NCBI RefSeq assembly: GCF_006438925.1
Contig: NZ_RCZA01000004.1
Span: forward strand, 450,959 to 514,958
Source: Pseudomonas mandelii
GTDB taxonomy: Bacteria > Pseudomonadota > Gammaproteobacteria > Pseudomonadales > Pseudomonadaceae
Direction: 5' to 3'
DNA length: 64,000 bases
Made by a program: the position numbers and the translations under genes
In this document: positions 1-9,439 of the stretch, piece after piece
Position numbering within the stretch: the first letter of the stretch is position 1
How the letters are laid out: each line of letters begins with the position of its first letter
Notes under the pieces: generated by a model
The model's database searches: none
What the model saw: the letters and a program-made list of their open reading frames with translations, nothing else
Told to the model about the DNA's origin: nothing

Positions 1-313
1 TGCCGTAGATCTGGATCATTTCGTAGAAGCGGTAGATGGTCGGATCCGTTGGAACACCCGACAGGCTGCCGCGCAGTGGGATGATTTGCAGACCGGCGAC
101 CGAGTCGGCGTCCAGGTCCAGTTTTTCGCCGATCACTTTGGCAGCGGCTTCAGGCAGTGGATGCTGACCGAGCAGGGCGGCAGTGACATAAGCCAGACCG
201 AGGCCGGTGCCTTGAGCCACGTCTTCGAAGGACAAGTTTTTGCGCGCCTTGGCGTCGAGGATTTTCGCGGTCAGCTCGAGGCTGGTGTCGTTGTAAGCGT
301 GGGACTGTTGCAT
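1..313 (-). CDS. cynS: Cyanate hydratase (cyanase), copy 1, 3' end beyond window
   Basis: Cyanase decomposes cyanate with bicarbonate to ammonia and CO2 in the cytoplasm as a decamer. The window holds residues 1-104 of about 155. They include the family core PTIYRFYEM with the Arg and Glu that correspond to catalytic Arg96 and Glu99 of the E. coli enzyme; the catalytic Ser lies outside the window. The start is the ATG complement at 311-313, which aligns with the starts of two further cyanases at 10.8 and 14.0 kb. It is divergent from cynR, and the 146-bp gap between them presumably carries the CynR operator. At DNA level it is clearly closer to the 10.8-kb copy than to the 14.0-kb copy. Confidence 0.95.
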   Translation of the reverse strand, partial: MQQSHAYNDTSLELTAKILDAKARKNLSFEDVAQGTGLGLAYVTAALLGQHPLPEAAAKVIGEKLDLDADSVAGLQIIPLRGSLSGVPTDPTIYRFYEMIQIYG

Positions 314-396
314 GGTGTTTCTCCTATCGGGTTTGCTTGTTGGCTGTTTGCCAGGTTGGTGTTGCTTGGGTGTGAAGCAATGTTCTGTTGGTTGCT

Positions 397-436
397 CGAT
401 AGCGTCCAAGACCGATATACAATGCAACGCATAAGC
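397..436. promoter_or_regulatory. Conserved 40-bp element between cynS1 and cynR
   Basis: This 40-bp stretch recurs at 11344-11383 upstream of cynS2 with only two differences. It contains the dyad ATGC-N3-GCAT inside a TATAC...GCATA frame, the type of imperfect inverted repeat that LysR-type regulators bind. A second shared block, a 20-bp stretch starting GCTTGGGTGT, lies 33 bp upstream in both places. The CynR-operator role is inferred from position and conservation. Confidence 0.55.
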
Positions 437-459
437 GGGGCCTATAGAGGGAAAATCCC

Positions 460-1344
460 ATGCTGCTACGACACTTGCGCTATTTGTTGGCTGTCGCCGA
501 TAACTCCGGCTTCACCCGCGCCGCCGAGGCGCTGCATGTTTCCCAGCCGACCTTGTCGCAACAGATCCGGCAACTGGAAGAAACCCTGGGTGTCGTGCTG
601 TTCGACCGGACCTCGCGCACGGTAAAACCTACCGATGCGGGGCAGGCCTACATCGAATGTGCGCGTCGCGTATTGGTTGAGTTGGAAGCTGGCAAGCGCG
701 CATTGCACGATGTGAAGGATCTGTCCCGCGGCACCCTGCGCCTGGCCATGACACCGACGTTCATGGCTTACCTGATAGGACCGTTGATGCGCGACTATAT
801 GGCTCTCTATCCAAATATCCATCTGGAGATCTTTGAACTCTCCATGGCCGATATCGAAACCGGCCTGGCGGATGACTCACTGGATATCGCCATTGCGTTT
901 GATGAGGTGAGAAACCCGGACATCGAAACGATCCCAGCTTTTATTGAAACCCTGGGGCTGGTGGTGGGGCGGGATCATCCGTTATACGACTGTAAGAAAC
1001 CGTTGACCGCCGAGCAGGTCGCTCAACTGGACTTTGCGTTGCTGACTCCCGACTTCGCCACCCGCATCTGTATTGACGAGTACTTCGCCAAGACGCAGAT
1101 CACACCCAAGGTGGTGATCGAGGTCAATTCGGTCAACACTTTGCTGGAAGTCATACGGCACACGGCGGTCGCCACTATTCTTCCGGAGCCCATCGCTACC
1201 CAGGACCGAGCCCTGCGCAGGATCGCGCTGCTGGACAACGGGCCACGGCGCGGAGCCGCCCTGTTACGGCGTAAAAACAACTATCACAGCGCGGCGTCAG
1301 TGGCCTTTATGGACTTGATGCTGGGAGTGTCGGTGGGTCAGTAG
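460..1344 (+). CDS. cynR: LysR-type regulator of the cyanate operon, CynR
   Basis: A LysR-family activator of 294 residues, the usual length. Residues 1-60 form the winged helix-turn-helix ([20 protein letters not shown]), and residues 90-290 the periplasmic-binding-like effector domain. In the family CynR activates cynTS on binding cyanate. The assignment rests on divergent placement next to cynS and on CynR-like sequence such as the [20 protein letters not shown] segment. The start has a GAGGG ribosome site 8 bp upstream. The other two cyanase loci in the window lack an intact copy of such a regulator, so this protein could serve all three. Confidence 0.85.
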   Translation: MLLRHLRYLLAVADNSGFTRAAEALHVSQPTLSQQIRQLEETLGVVLFDRTSRTVKPTDAGQAYIECARRVLVELEAGKRALHDVKDLSRGTLRLAMTPTFMAYLIGPLMRDYMALYPNIHLEIFELSMADIETGLADDSLDIAIAFDEVRNPDIETIPAFIETLGLVVGRDHPLYDCKKPLTAEQVAQLDFALLTPDFATRICIDEYFAKTQITPKVVIEVNSVNTLLEVIRHTAVATILPEPIATQDRALRRIALLDNGPRRGAALLRRKNNYHSAASVAFMDLMLGVSVGQ

Positions 1345-1481
1345 GCTCGGCAAAATGATCATTACACGTAATGAAATGCTGGATTGTAATTGCTGGTCAT
1401 TCCGCTGTTTACGAGAGGAGGGGAAGATAACTCCATCGACGCGATCACCGGGTCGAACTCAAACAACAATCGGAGCACGTC

Positions 1482-2111
1482 ATGTCCCAGCAAGCGATCA
1501 AACTTTATCGTCACCCTTTGTCTGGCCACTCTCATCGGGTCGAACTGATGCTGTCCCTGATGGGACTGCCAACCGAACTGGTATTCGTGGATCTGATGAA
1601 GGGCGCGCACAAAGCGCCTGACTTCCTGGCTCTCAACCGCTTTGGCCAAGTGCCGGTGATCGATGACAACGGCACCGTCCTGGCAGACTCCAACGCCATC
1701 GTGGTTTATCTCGCCGCCAAATATGGCAAGGGCCAATGGCTGCCGACCGATCCGGTAGAGCAAGCCAAGGTTCAACGCTGGTTGTCGGTGGCCGCCGGTC
1801 AAATCAATTCGGGCCCTGCCACCGCGCGATTGATCACCGTGTTTGGTGCCGGTTATGACGCCGAAGAAACGATCAAACGTTCTCATGCCCTGCTCAAGGT
1901 CATGGAGGAGGAGCTGGGTCAGAGCAAATTCCTGGCCGGCGACAAGCCGACCGTCGCCGATGTTGCCGCCTACACTTACGTGTCCCACGCACCGGAAGGT
2001 AACGTGGCGCTGACTGACTACCCGAATGTCCGTGCCTGGTTGAACAGCATCGAAGGGTTGCCGAACTTCGTTGGCATGCAACGTACTGCTGTAGGCTTGC
2101 AAGAGGCTTGA
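1482..2111 (+). CDS. Glutathione S-transferase family protein
   Basis: A 209-residue soluble GST. The N-terminal thioredoxin-like half (1-80) has the [11 protein letters not shown] start and the FGQVPVIDD cis-proline loop followed by [10 protein letters not shown], which binds the gamma-glutamyl end of glutathione. The helical C-terminal half carries [17 protein letters not shown], the family N-capping segment. It likely conjugates or reduces electrophiles. It follows cynR by 137 bp and is closed by its own terminator at 2122-2161, so it is probably monocistronic. Substrate unknown. Confidence 0.85.
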   Translation: MSQQAIKLYRHPLSGHSHRVELMLSLMGLPTELVFVDLMKGAHKAPDFLALNRFGQVPVIDDNGTVLADSNAIVVYLAAKYGKGQWLPTDPVEQAKVQRWLSVAAGQINSGPATARLITVFGAGYDAEETIKRSHALLKVMEEELGQSKFLAGDKPTVADVAAYTYVSHAPEGNVALTDYPNVRAWLNSIEGLPNFVGMQRTAVGLQEA

Positions 2112-2121
2112 CTCGATTCTG

Positions 2122-2161
2122 AAGGAGCTTGCCGGGAGAATAATTCCGGCCAGCTCCTTTT
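2122..2161 (+). terminator. Rho-independent terminator after the GST gene
   Basis: An interrupted stem pairs AAGGAGCT and GCCGG with CCGGC and AGCTCCTT around an AT-rich loop, followed by TTTTCCTTGTTT. It sits 11 bp after the GST stop codon. Confidence 0.75.
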
Positions 2162-2314
2162 CCTTGTTTCGCAGTTCTCCCAGGACGCTTTACGTACATG
2201 CAGCCAGCCCGACGGCGCGTGCGAAAGTCGCTGTAGCCGACGATACTGACAATCAGGTCTTCCCGCGCAAGCGGCCAGATACCTCGCTGTCCTCTCATCA
2301 AGACAGGGGCGCCT

Positions 2315-3235
2315 ATGGATCGTTTTCAAGAAATGCAGATATTCATGGCAGTAGCCGAGGAAGAAGGCTTTGCCGCCGCCGCCCGCCTGTTGAATATCTC
2401 TCCCCCCAGCGTGACCCGTGCCATCGCCGCGATGGAAGAGCGAATCGGCACACAGCTCCTTTCTCGAACCACTCGCAGCCTGCATCTCACCGAAGCGGGT
2501 CAACGCTATCTCGAGGATTGTCGGCGTATCCTCAGTGATATCGACGAGGCGGAGGAAGCGGCTGCTGGTAGTTACTCGATACCGTGCGGGCATTTGACCG
2601 TGACTGCGTCGGTGCTGTTTGGCGAGTTGTACATCGCGCCGCTGCTGGCCGACTACGTAGATCAATATCCCTCGGTGTATCTCAATGCCTTGCTGGTTGA
2701 CCGCGTGGTGAACATGGCCGACGAGGGTATCGATGTGGCCATCCGCATTGGTCATTTGCACGAGACCAATCAGCACGCCATAAAAGTCGGCGAAGTACGC
2801 CAGGTAATCTGCGGTACCCCCGATTATTTCGAACGCTACGGCAGGCCGCTTCATCCCGGTGAACTCAATACCGCCAACATCGTCATGTCTTCGGCCAGCC
2901 ATTTGCTGAGCGACTGGCAATTCGTCAACGACGGCAACGCACTGAGCTTTCGATTCGAACCGCGATTGGTGGTCACCGCCAATCAGGCCGCGATCAATAT
3001 CGCCAGTCTGGGCTGGGGCGTCACGCGGGTGTTGTCCTATCAGGTGGCCAACCAGGTGGCGGCTGGCGAACTGGAATTGGTGCTGGAGGACTTCGAGCCG
3101 CCTGCGCTGCCCATTCAAGTGGTCTACCTCAAGAGCACCCGCATACCGGCAAAGGTTCGTACCTTCGTGGATTTTCTCGCGGATCGACTCGGCAAGGATT
3201 CGGCGCTCAAGGCTGTGGTGAAGGGTTCCAATTGA
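2315..3235 (+). CDS. LysR-type transcriptional regulator, first of a tandem pair
   Basis: A 306-residue LysR protein. The N-terminal HTH is AAAARLLNISPPSVTRAIAA, and the rest is an effector-binding domain with the GIDVAIRIGHL segment typical of the CrgA/DsdC-like LysR group. Its stop overlaps the next gene's start (TGATG), and the two proteins are clearly related (MDR-x2-EM start, GIDVA segment, matching C-termini), so the pair arose by tandem duplication and is translationally coupled. Targets are unknown; the downstream oxidoreductase and detoxification genes are candidates. Confidence 0.85.
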   Translation: MDRFQEMQIFMAVAEEEGFAAAARLLNISPPSVTRAIAAMEERIGTQLLSRTTRSLHLTEAGQRYLEDCRRILSDIDEAEEAAAGSYSIPCGHLTVTASVLFGELYIAPLLADYVDQYPSVYLNALLVDRVVNMADEGIDVAIRIGHLHETNQHAIKVGEVRQVICGTPDYFERYGRPLHPGELNTANIVMSSASHLLSDWQFVNDGNALSFRFEPRLVVTANQAAINIASLGWGVTRVLSYQVANQVAAGELELVLEDFEPPALPIQVVYLKSTRIPAKVRTFVDFLADRLGKDSALKAVVKGSN

Positions 3236-4146
3236 TGGATCGCTACCATGAAATGCTGATGTTCGAAGCGTTATCGGAGCGCCCCAGTCTGGCTGCTGCG
3301 GCCCGTCGTCTGGATGTGTCCGGGCCTACGGTCGTTCGCGCCATTGCACGGCTGGAGGAACGTCTTGGCGTGCGTCTGTTACTTCGAAGCACCCGCGGGG
3401 TGTCGCTGACCGAGGCCGGCGCCGGCTTCATGGCCGATTGTTCACGCATTCTCAGGGCCATCGAAGACGCAGAGGCATCGGCCAAGGGCTTGCACGTTCA
3501 GGCCCAAGGCAATCTCACGGTGCTGATGCCTTTGCTGTTCAGCCGTTATGTCATGACCTCGATTCTGACGGACTACATGAGTCTGTATCCTGAGGTAAAA
3601 GTCTTTGCGCAATACCATGATCGTTTTCCGAACATGAATGAAGAGGGCATCGATGTGGCGGTGCTGGTCGGCAATCTACCAAGTTCGTCATTGATCGCAC
3701 GACAGGTGGGCTATGTACGCTTGATGGTATGCAGCAGCCCTGCTTATCTGGCTACTCACGGTGAGCCCGGCGTACCTGAGGATCTGCAAAATCATCGACT
3801 GGTCGCCACCCATGCTTATCGAGACAGGGTCCAGTGGGACTTCCAACACGACGGTGAGGTGAATCACTTAAAAGCCCGGACACGGATCAGTTGCGCGACG
3901 GTACAGGCGGCCATCGATGCAGCCGCTTATGGCGCGGGCATTACCCGTTGTCTGAGCTATCCGTTGTACGAGTATTTGAACACTGGGCGATTGCGGCGTG
4001 TGTTGCAGCCCTATGAGTTACCGGCGCTGCCGGTGCACGTGGTGTACCGCGAAGGGCGCAAGGCCTCGATGCGGGTGCGCAGTTTTGTTGACCACATCGT
4101 CGACGGCCTGCGCGAGCATCCGGCCATGCAGCCGGATGTTTTTTGA
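3235..4146 (+). CDS. LysR-type transcriptional regulator, second of a tandem pair
   Basis: A 303-residue LysR protein starting at the ATG at 3235, which overlaps the previous stop codon (TGATG); a TTG one codon earlier is possible but less likely. The HTH is AAAARRLDVSGPTVVRAIAR, and the effector domain has EEGIDVAVLVGNLPSSSL. Overlapping expression with its paralogue suggests co-regulation or hetero-oligomers, which is inference. It converges on the minus-strand hydrolase gene at 4188 with 41 bp between. Confidence 0.85.
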   Translation: MDRYHEMLMFEALSERPSLAAAARRLDVSGPTVVRAIARLEERLGVRLLLRSTRGVSLTEAGAGFMADCSRILRAIEDAEASAKGLHVQAQGNLTVLMPLLFSRYVMTSILTDYMSLYPEVKVFAQYHDRFPNMNEEGIDVAVLVGNLPSSSLIARQVGYVRLMVCSSPAYLATHGEPGVPEDLQNHRLVATHAYRDRVQWDFQHDGEVNHLKARTRISCATVQAAIDAAAYGAGITRCLSYPLYEYLNTGRLRRVLQPYELPALPVHVVYREGRKASMRVRSFVDHIVDGLREHPAMQPDVF

Positions 4147-4187
4147 ACGCTTGCAGCGCACGCAACAGCGGAGGTCACTGCTAGTCA

Positions 4188-4964
4188 TTACTTAGCAGTG
4201 GCAGCTGTTTCAATCAGGCTGGCAACGACTTTCGGATTGGACACCATCACCACATGGGACGCGCCTTTGACTACGACAGTCTTCTTGGCGTGTGCCCGCT
4301 CAGCCATGAACACCTGGGCTTGCGCAGGGATGTTCTTGTCCTTGTCGCCATAGACGAAATACGACGGAACGGTTTTCCAGGCGGGTTCGCTCGAGGCTTC
4401 ATTCAGCGCAGCTACGGTCACGGGACGTTGGGTCGCTGCCATCAATTTTGCGTCAGCATTCGGCACATCGGCGGCGAACTGATCGTGGAACTTGTCCTGC
4501 TGGATGAACAGATCCTTTCCACCATCAGCCAATTCAACCGGTGGAGCCAGGGTTGGCCCCAAGGTATTACCCGGGAAACGACCCGCCAGGTCGGCGGTGG
4601 ATTCACCGGCTTCAGGCGCGATAGCCGCGACGTAAACCAGCGCCTTGACGTTGGCATTGCCGTAGGCGGCTTCGCTGATCACCGGGCCACCGTAGGAGTG
4701 ACCAACCAGTACCACTGGGGTTTTGATGCTTTTCAGTACATCAGCCACCGATTGCGCATCGCCTTTGAGGCTGCGCAGCGGGTTGGAAGCCGCGATCACC
4801 GGGTAGCCGTCTTTTTCCAGAATCTTGACCACGCCGTTCCAGCTGCTGGAGTCGGCGAAGGCGCCGTGCACCAGCACAACCGTTGGTTTAACGGGGGCCG
4901 CCAGCGCAGCAGTGGCGCTGACCATGGCTGTGGCAAGGCCCAGTCCTGCGAATAACTTGTTCAT
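4188..4964 (-). CDS. Exported alpha/beta hydrolase
   Basis: A 258-residue alpha/beta hydrolase. Residues 1-22 form a signal peptide ending ALAA, so the enzyme is probably periplasmic. HGAF at 33-36 supplies the oxyanion hole, GHSYGG at 88-93 the nucleophile Ser90, YGDKDKN the likely acid and GASHVV the catalytic His. The start was chosen at ATG 4964 because it gives the signal peptide and an AGGAAC ribosome site; an upstream in-frame start would bury the signal sequence. It is divergent from the DJ-1-like gene at 5228. Related proteins are annotated as esterases; the substrate cannot be read from sequence. Confidence 0.85.
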   Translation of the reverse strand: MNKLFAGLGLATAMVSATAALAAPVKPTVVLVHGAFADSSSWNGVVKILEKDGYPVIAASNPLRSLKGDAQSVADVLKSIKTPVVLVGHSYGGPVISEAAYGNANVKALVYVAAIAPEAGESTADLAGRFPGNTLGPTLAPPVELADGGKDLFIQQDKFHDQFAADVPNADAKLMAATQRPVTVAALNEASSEPAWKTVPSYFVYGDKDKNIPAQAQVFMAERAHAKKTVVVKGASHVVMVSNPKVVASLIETAATAK

Positions 4965-5227
4965 CGGGTGTTCCTGTACGGGGTGGGAGGAGTGAAGCGA
5001 CAGGGCCATTTGAACCGGATGCTGTGTCTCGTATGTGTCTGACTTGCCCGCCCGGCGCATGGAAATATGTCTGGAATCGCCTGAGCTACAAACGGATACA
5101 AATGCCGTTCGGGCATTTCAGTGAGCGAAATAGTGGATTGTATTTTGTGGTCGTTCTCTACATCGCGGTTAAGGCAGAGCATAAGCACACACACTCTTCC
5201 ATGCTGTACAGCAGAGGCTCATGACCG

Positions 5228-5851
5228 ATGAAACGCGTGCTTATGTTACTGGCCAACGGCGTAGAGCCCCTGGAAATGGCCGCTTTTACCGATGTGCTTG
5301 GCTGGGCCAACCTGCTGGGTGATCACCCTGTGGAACTGGTCAACGCCGGCCTTCGCAAAAAGATCGTGACCACCTTCGGTCTCACGCTCAATCCGAGTTT
5401 TTTATTGAGCGATCTGGACTTGAGCAGCTTCGATGCCTTGGCACTGCCGGGTGGTTTTGAACCGTCGGGTTTTTACGAGGAAGCCTTGAGCGAACCCTTC
5501 CTGGCGACCATCCGGCATTTCGTCGAAGCCGGTAAACCCGTTGCCAGCGTTTGCGTGTCTTCCGTGTGCCTGGGCGTGGCCGGCGTGCTGCGTGACAGGA
5601 ACGCCACGACCTACCACCAGGAGGGCGGCAAGCGGAAAAACCAACTGTTGGAAACCGGTGCACGCTTTGTCGATCGCCCCGTGGTTGTCGATGACCAGAT
5701 CATCACTTCAAGCGGGCCGGGCACTGCCACCGAAGTTGCATTCGTACTGCTCGAAAAAATAACCAGCGTCGAAAATGCCGCTTTTATCCGCAAGAAGATG
5801 CGCTTCGCCACCCCCGACCGTGGTTGGTACGAAACGCCGCAAGTGCCCTGA
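5228..5851 (+). CDS. DJ-1/PfpI family protein
   Basis: A 207-residue DJ-1/PfpI-fold protein. The conserved acidic residue sits near the N-terminus in GVEPLE, the LALPGGFEPSGF loop follows beta-strand 3, and the nucleophile elbow is SVCVSSVCLG with Cys109. Family members act as glyoxalases/deglycases, oxidative-stress sensors or amidases. It heads a plus-strand run with a cysteine hydrolase (43 bp), a GST-like protein (32 bp) and, 194 bp on, a fused oxidoreductase, which suggests reactive-carbonyl or electrophile defence. The specific reaction is unknown. Confidence 0.85.
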   Translation: MKRVLMLLANGVEPLEMAAFTDVLGWANLLGDHPVELVNAGLRKKIVTTFGLTLNPSFLLSDLDLSSFDALALPGGFEPSGFYEEALSEPFLATIRHFVEAGKPVASVCVSSVCLGVAGVLRDRNATTYHQEGGKRKNQLLETGARFVDRPVVVDDQIITSSGPGTATEVAFVLLEKITSVENAAFIRKKMRFATPDRGWYETPQVP

Positions 5852-5894
5852 AATGATCCACCAACTCCCATCGACTCTTTATCAAGGTAACCGT

Positions 5895-6440
5895 ATGACT
5901 AACACAGCACTCATCGTCGTTGATATTCAGAACGACTATTTTTCCGGCGGCAAATGGGAACTCAACGCTACTGACTCAGCCGCTGACAATGCGGCTCGTG
6001 TGATTGGAGCAGCACGTGAGCGGGGTGACTTAGTCATCCATATCCGTCACGAGACTTTAGCCCCTAATGCACCGTTTTTTGTTCCAGGCTCCGACGGCGC
6101 GCAATTGCACGAGAAGGTGCGCAATCTTGGGGACGAGTTGGTCATCGTCAAACACTTCATGAACCCATACCGCGAAACGGAACTGCTCGAAGTGCTTGAA
6201 CACAACGAGATTGAACGGGTCACCGTGGTCGGCAACATGAGCCACATGTGCATCGATGCTGTCACCCGCGCGTCTGACGACTTCGGGTTTGAGGCGACAG
6301 TCATTCACGATGCCTGTACGACCCACGACCTGGAATTCAACGACGTCAAGGTTCCTGCACATCTGGTGCATGCGGCGTTCATGGCCGCCTTGAAGTTCGG
6401 GTACGCCGAAGTGCTGAGCACTGACGAGTATGTGGCCTAG
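5895..6440 (+). CDS. Isochorismatase-like cysteine hydrolase
   Basis: A 181-residue cysteine hydrolase of the isochorismatase fold. The catalytic triad is visible as Asp10 in VVDIQNDY, Lys86 in VIVKHF and Cys119 in NMSHMCIDA. Family members hydrolyse C-N bonds in amides, ureas and carbamates. The start at 5895 has AAGGT 8 bp upstream and begins at the family's usual N-terminus; a longer frame that overlaps the DJ-1 gene is not needed. Its place downstream of DJ-1 and near cyanase genes fits a role in nitrogenous waste or electrophile breakdown, but that is inference. Confidence 0.87.
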   Translation: MTNTALIVVDIQNDYFSGGKWELNATDSAADNAARVIGAARERGDLVIHIRHETLAPNAPFFVPGSDGAQLHEKVRNLGDELVIVKHFMNPYRETELLEVLEHNEIERVTVVGNMSHMCIDAVTRASDDFGFEATVIHDACTTHDLEFNDVKVPAHLVHAAFMAALKFGYAEVLSTDEYVA

Positions 6441-6472
6441 GTTTTCATTCTGCTGCCGAAAAAGGTAACCCA

Positions 6473-7153
6473 ATGTTCAATCTTTCCAATGCTGTCGATT
6501 ACTACTACTGGCCAACCCCCAATGGGCAGAAGGTCGCCATTTTTCTTGAGGAATCGGAACATCCTTACTTCGCGCATCCCGTCAATATCAGCAATGGTGA
6601 GCAATTTTCCACTGAGTTCACCCGAATTTCGCCCAATCAGCGCATTCCAGCGATAGTCGACAGAGAGACTGGTGTATCGGTCTTTGAGTCAGGGGCGATT
6701 TTGTTGTACCTGGCTCAGCGCCACGGGCAATTCATCCCCGCCGATGCGAAAGGGGCGGCTGACGTCATGCAGTGGCTGTTCTGGCAAGCGGCGAACCTGG
6801 GGCCGATATTGGGACAGGCAGTGTTCTTCCTTAATTACGCCTCTGAACATGTGCCGCTCGCCGTGGCACGGTTCAGTAAAGAGACCGAACGTTTGTATGG
6901 CGTTCTGGAGCAGCAATTGAGCGAACGACCTTACGTCGCCGGCGAGTACTCCATTGCCGATATGGCGATCTATCCTTGGGTGCTGCAACATGACAAGCAA
7001 GGCATTACGCTCGATGGTTATCCTAACGTCGCCGCTTGGCTAGAAAAAATCAGCATGCGCCCAGCTGTGGTTCGGGCCTACGCTAAAGGGGAGCAAATTC
7101 GTCCATCTGGTCAAACTGATCAAGACAGAAAAAAGCTTTATGGGCTTCCATAG
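6473..7153 (+). CDS. GST-like disulfide-bond oxidoreductase (YfcG/YghU type)
   Basis: A 226-residue protein of the Nu-class / Ure2p-like GST group. It opens with YYWPTPNGQKVAIFLEE, carries RIPAIVDRETG and ESGAILLYLA for glutathione binding, and ends in the helical domain with YVAGEYSIADMAIYPWV. E. coli relatives YfcG and YghU have low transferase but good disulfide-reductase activity with glutathione. It is the third gene of the DJ-1 / cysteine-hydrolase run, with an AAAGGT ribosome site. It is not closely related to the GST at 1482. Confidence 0.85.
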   Translation: MFNLSNAVDYYYWPTPNGQKVAIFLEESEHPYFAHPVNISNGEQFSTEFTRISPNQRIPAIVDRETGVSVFESGAILLYLAQRHGQFIPADAKGAADVMQWLFWQAANLGPILGQAVFFLNYASEHVPLAVARFSKETERLYGVLEQQLSERPYVAGEYSIADMAIYPWVLQHDKQGITLDGYPNVAAWLEKISMRPAVVRAYAKGEQIRPSGQTDQDRKKLYGLP

Positions 7154-7347
7154 CGGGGTCGCTATCCACTTAGGCGATTCCAGGTTGCTCGAGTGCGTGC
7201 AGGGTCTGTCTCGAGCTTCATGAGGTTGCAAAGCGCAGAGTTGATAATCACCGGCAACTGCGTATTAGACCCCGCTGCCGGGGATTCAACCATTCCTCGC
7301 CGGGCGGCGGGTGAAGGGCACCTGTTTACGAATGCGTAGAGGTGATC

Positions 7348-9420
7348 ATGAATCAGTCGGACGCGCCAGGAGCATCTCCTTGGCATATGGGTGAGCGTGA
7401 ATTGCAAGAAAGCGTCGGCGTCGCCGATCAAATGGAGATATTCGGACGCAAGGTCGTACGTGACTACATGCCTGATCAGCATCGATTGTTTTACAACCAG
7501 TTGCCTTACCTGGTGGTGGGCGCGGTCGATGAACAAGGGATGCCTTGGGCCACGTTGATCGAAGGCCCCCCTGGCTTCATCCATTCACCCGATCCTCGAA
7601 TGCTGCAACTCGACCGCCTGCCCGCCGAGGGTGATCCAGTTAGGGCGGCCCTTAAGCAAGGCGGTGCGGTGGGACTGCTGGGCATTGACCTGAAGACCCG
7701 AAGGCGCAATCGCATGAACGGCAACATTAGCACCGCCTCGTCAGGCGGTTTTGCCGTTTCTGTGGTGCACGCTTTCGGCAACTGCCCGCAATACATTCAG
7801 TTGCGAGGCGTTGAGCCGGTCAGCCTTGGCCAAGCCTCAGCAAACGTAGCGGCCGAATGTCTCAGCGAACTGGATGAAGCCGCGAAGTCGACCATCAGCA
7901 AGGCCGATACCTTTTTCCTCGCCAGCTATGTCGACCTGGATGGCGATGCATCCCGGCGCTCGGTGGACGTTTCTCACCGGGGTGGCAATTCAGGTTTCGT
8001 CAGGATCGAAGGCAACGTGCTGACGATCCCCGATTTCGCTGGCAACCTGCACTTCAACACCTTGGGTAATTTCCTGCTCAACCCGCGCGCAGGGCTGGTG
8101 TTCATCGATTTTGAAACAGGCGACATGCTGCAAGTCAGCGGGCGTACCGAGATCATTCTCGAGGGCCCGGAGATTGCTGCCTTTCAGGGGGCTGAGCGAC
8201 TCTGGACGCTGACCGTGGAACAGGTGGTCCGACGTCAGGCTGTGTTGGCCCTACGTTGGCGGTTTGAAGGTTTTTCGCCTAACAGCCTGATGACGGGCAG
8301 TTGGGAGCAAGCTGAGGGCCGATTGCAAGCCGATAACCTGCGCGATCAATGGCGACCACTGAGGGTGACGCGGGTCGTTGACGAGAGCAGCTCCATTCGC
8401 TCCTTCTATTTTGAACCGGCCGATGGCGCGGGCATACCGCGGTTTGAGGCTGGCCAACATCTGCCGGTGCGCTTTTGCCTTGCTGAAGGACAGGCGCCTC
8501 TGGTCAGAACCTACAGCCTGTCCAGTGCGCCGTCGGACAGTTTTTTCCGCATCAGCGTCAAGCGTGACGGACTCATCTCGTCGCATCTGCACGACCGCGT
8601 TCAGGTAGGGGATCTGGTTGAAGCCCGCGCCCCTCAAGGGCGCTTCACGGTGCAAGCCGATGAATATCGACCGTTGGTTTTGCTGGCCGCGGGCGTGGGC
8701 GTGACCCCACTGCTGTCGATGCTGCGTGAAGTGATTTATGAAGGCGAACGTATCCGTCGCACTCGACCGACCTGGTTCATCCAAAGTGCGCGCAGCCTGA
8801 GTGAACTCGGGTTTCGCGATGAGCTGCACGAACTGGCGACCCGTGCCAAGGATAAAATTCGTGCGCTGCGTCTGCTCAGTCAACCGGAAACTCATGCTCG
8901 CGTTGGTGAGGATTTTGAGGTGGCGGGGCGTGTGGATGTCGAACTGCTCAAGGCATTGCTGCCCCTGGACGATTACGACTTTTACCTGTGTGGCCCTGGT
9001 GCTTTTACCCAGGCGCTGTACGACGGTCTGCGTCAGTTGCGTATTGGCGATGATCGTATTCACGCGGAGACTTTCGGTCCTTCGACCCTGGTTCGCCAAC
9101 GGGATCATTTAACCCCGGCGGTCGAGCAGATACCCGCGGCAAGCAGCCCGGTCAAAGTGCTGTTTTCGGCATCGGCGAAGGAAGCTCGTTGGGAGCCGGG
9201 TGGCGGGAGTTTACTGGAACTGGCCGAGAGCCGTGGCCTGAATCCGGACTTCAGTTGCCGGGGTGGATCGTGCGGAACTTGCCGTACCAAACTGATCAGT
9301 GGGCAAGTGCACTATTTGAATTTGCCAGCTGAGATGCCGGCCGAAGGGGAAGTGCTGATTTGCTGCGCTGTACCTGCACAACCTAAGGAGGGCGATGCCC
9401 CCCTTGTGCTGGATTTGTAA
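7348..9420 (+). CDS. PNPOx-like / ferredoxin reductase / [2Fe-2S] fusion protein
   Basis: A 690-residue three-part redox protein. Residues about 30-310 are a pyridoxamine-phosphate-oxidase-like flavin domain. Residues about 335-570 form a ferredoxin-reductase module with the FAD motif RTYSLSS, the nicotinamide-site GVGVTPLLSML and CGPGAF. The C-terminal 90 residues are a plant-type [2Fe-2S] ferredoxin with C-x4-C-x2-C (CRGGSCGTC) and a distal Cys in LICC. This order is known for pseudomonad oxidoreductases of unknown substrate. The ATG at 7348 has GAGG 5 bp upstream and is preferred over a GTG two codons earlier. Electrons would flow from NAD(P)H through FAD to the cluster. Confidence 0.9.
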   Translation: MNQSDAPGASPWHMGERELQESVGVADQMEIFGRKVVRDYMPDQHRLFYNQLPYLVVGAVDEQGMPWATLIEGPPGFIHSPDPRMLQLDRLPAEGDPVRAALKQGGAVGLLGIDLKTRRRNRMNGNISTASSGGFAVSVVHAFGNCPQYIQLRGVEPVSLGQASANVAAECLSELDEAAKSTISKADTFFLASYVDLDGDASRRSVDVSHRGGNSGFVRIEGNVLTIPDFAGNLHFNTLGNFLLNPRAGLVFIDFETGDMLQVSGRTEIILEGPEIAAFQGAERLWTLTVEQVVRRQAVLALRWRFEGFSPNSLMTGSWEQAEGRLQADNLRDQWRPLRVTRVVDESSSIRSFYFEPADGAGIPRFEAGQHLPVRFCLAEGQAPLVRTYSLSSAPSDSFFRISVKRDGLISSHLHDRVQVGDLVEARAPQGRFTVQADEYRPLVLLAAGVGVTPLLSMLREVIYEGERIRRTRPTWFIQSARSLSELGFRDELHELATRAKDKIRALRLLSQPETHARVGEDFEVAGRVDVELLKALLPLDDYDFYLCGPGAFTQALYDGLRQLRIGDDRIHAETFGPSTLVRQRDHLTPAVEQIPAASSPVKVLFSASAKEARWEPGGGSLLELAESRGLNPDFSCRGGSCGTCRTKLISGQVHYLNLPAEMPAEGEVLICCAVPAQPKEGDAPLVLDL

Positions 9421-9439
9421 TTTGGGTGCCATCGACCGC

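Noticed and set aside
2018..3118. A 366-codon minus-strand frame opposite the first tandem LysR gene
   Set aside because: The plus-strand LysR protein has full family motifs; the antisense product has none and no ribosome site.
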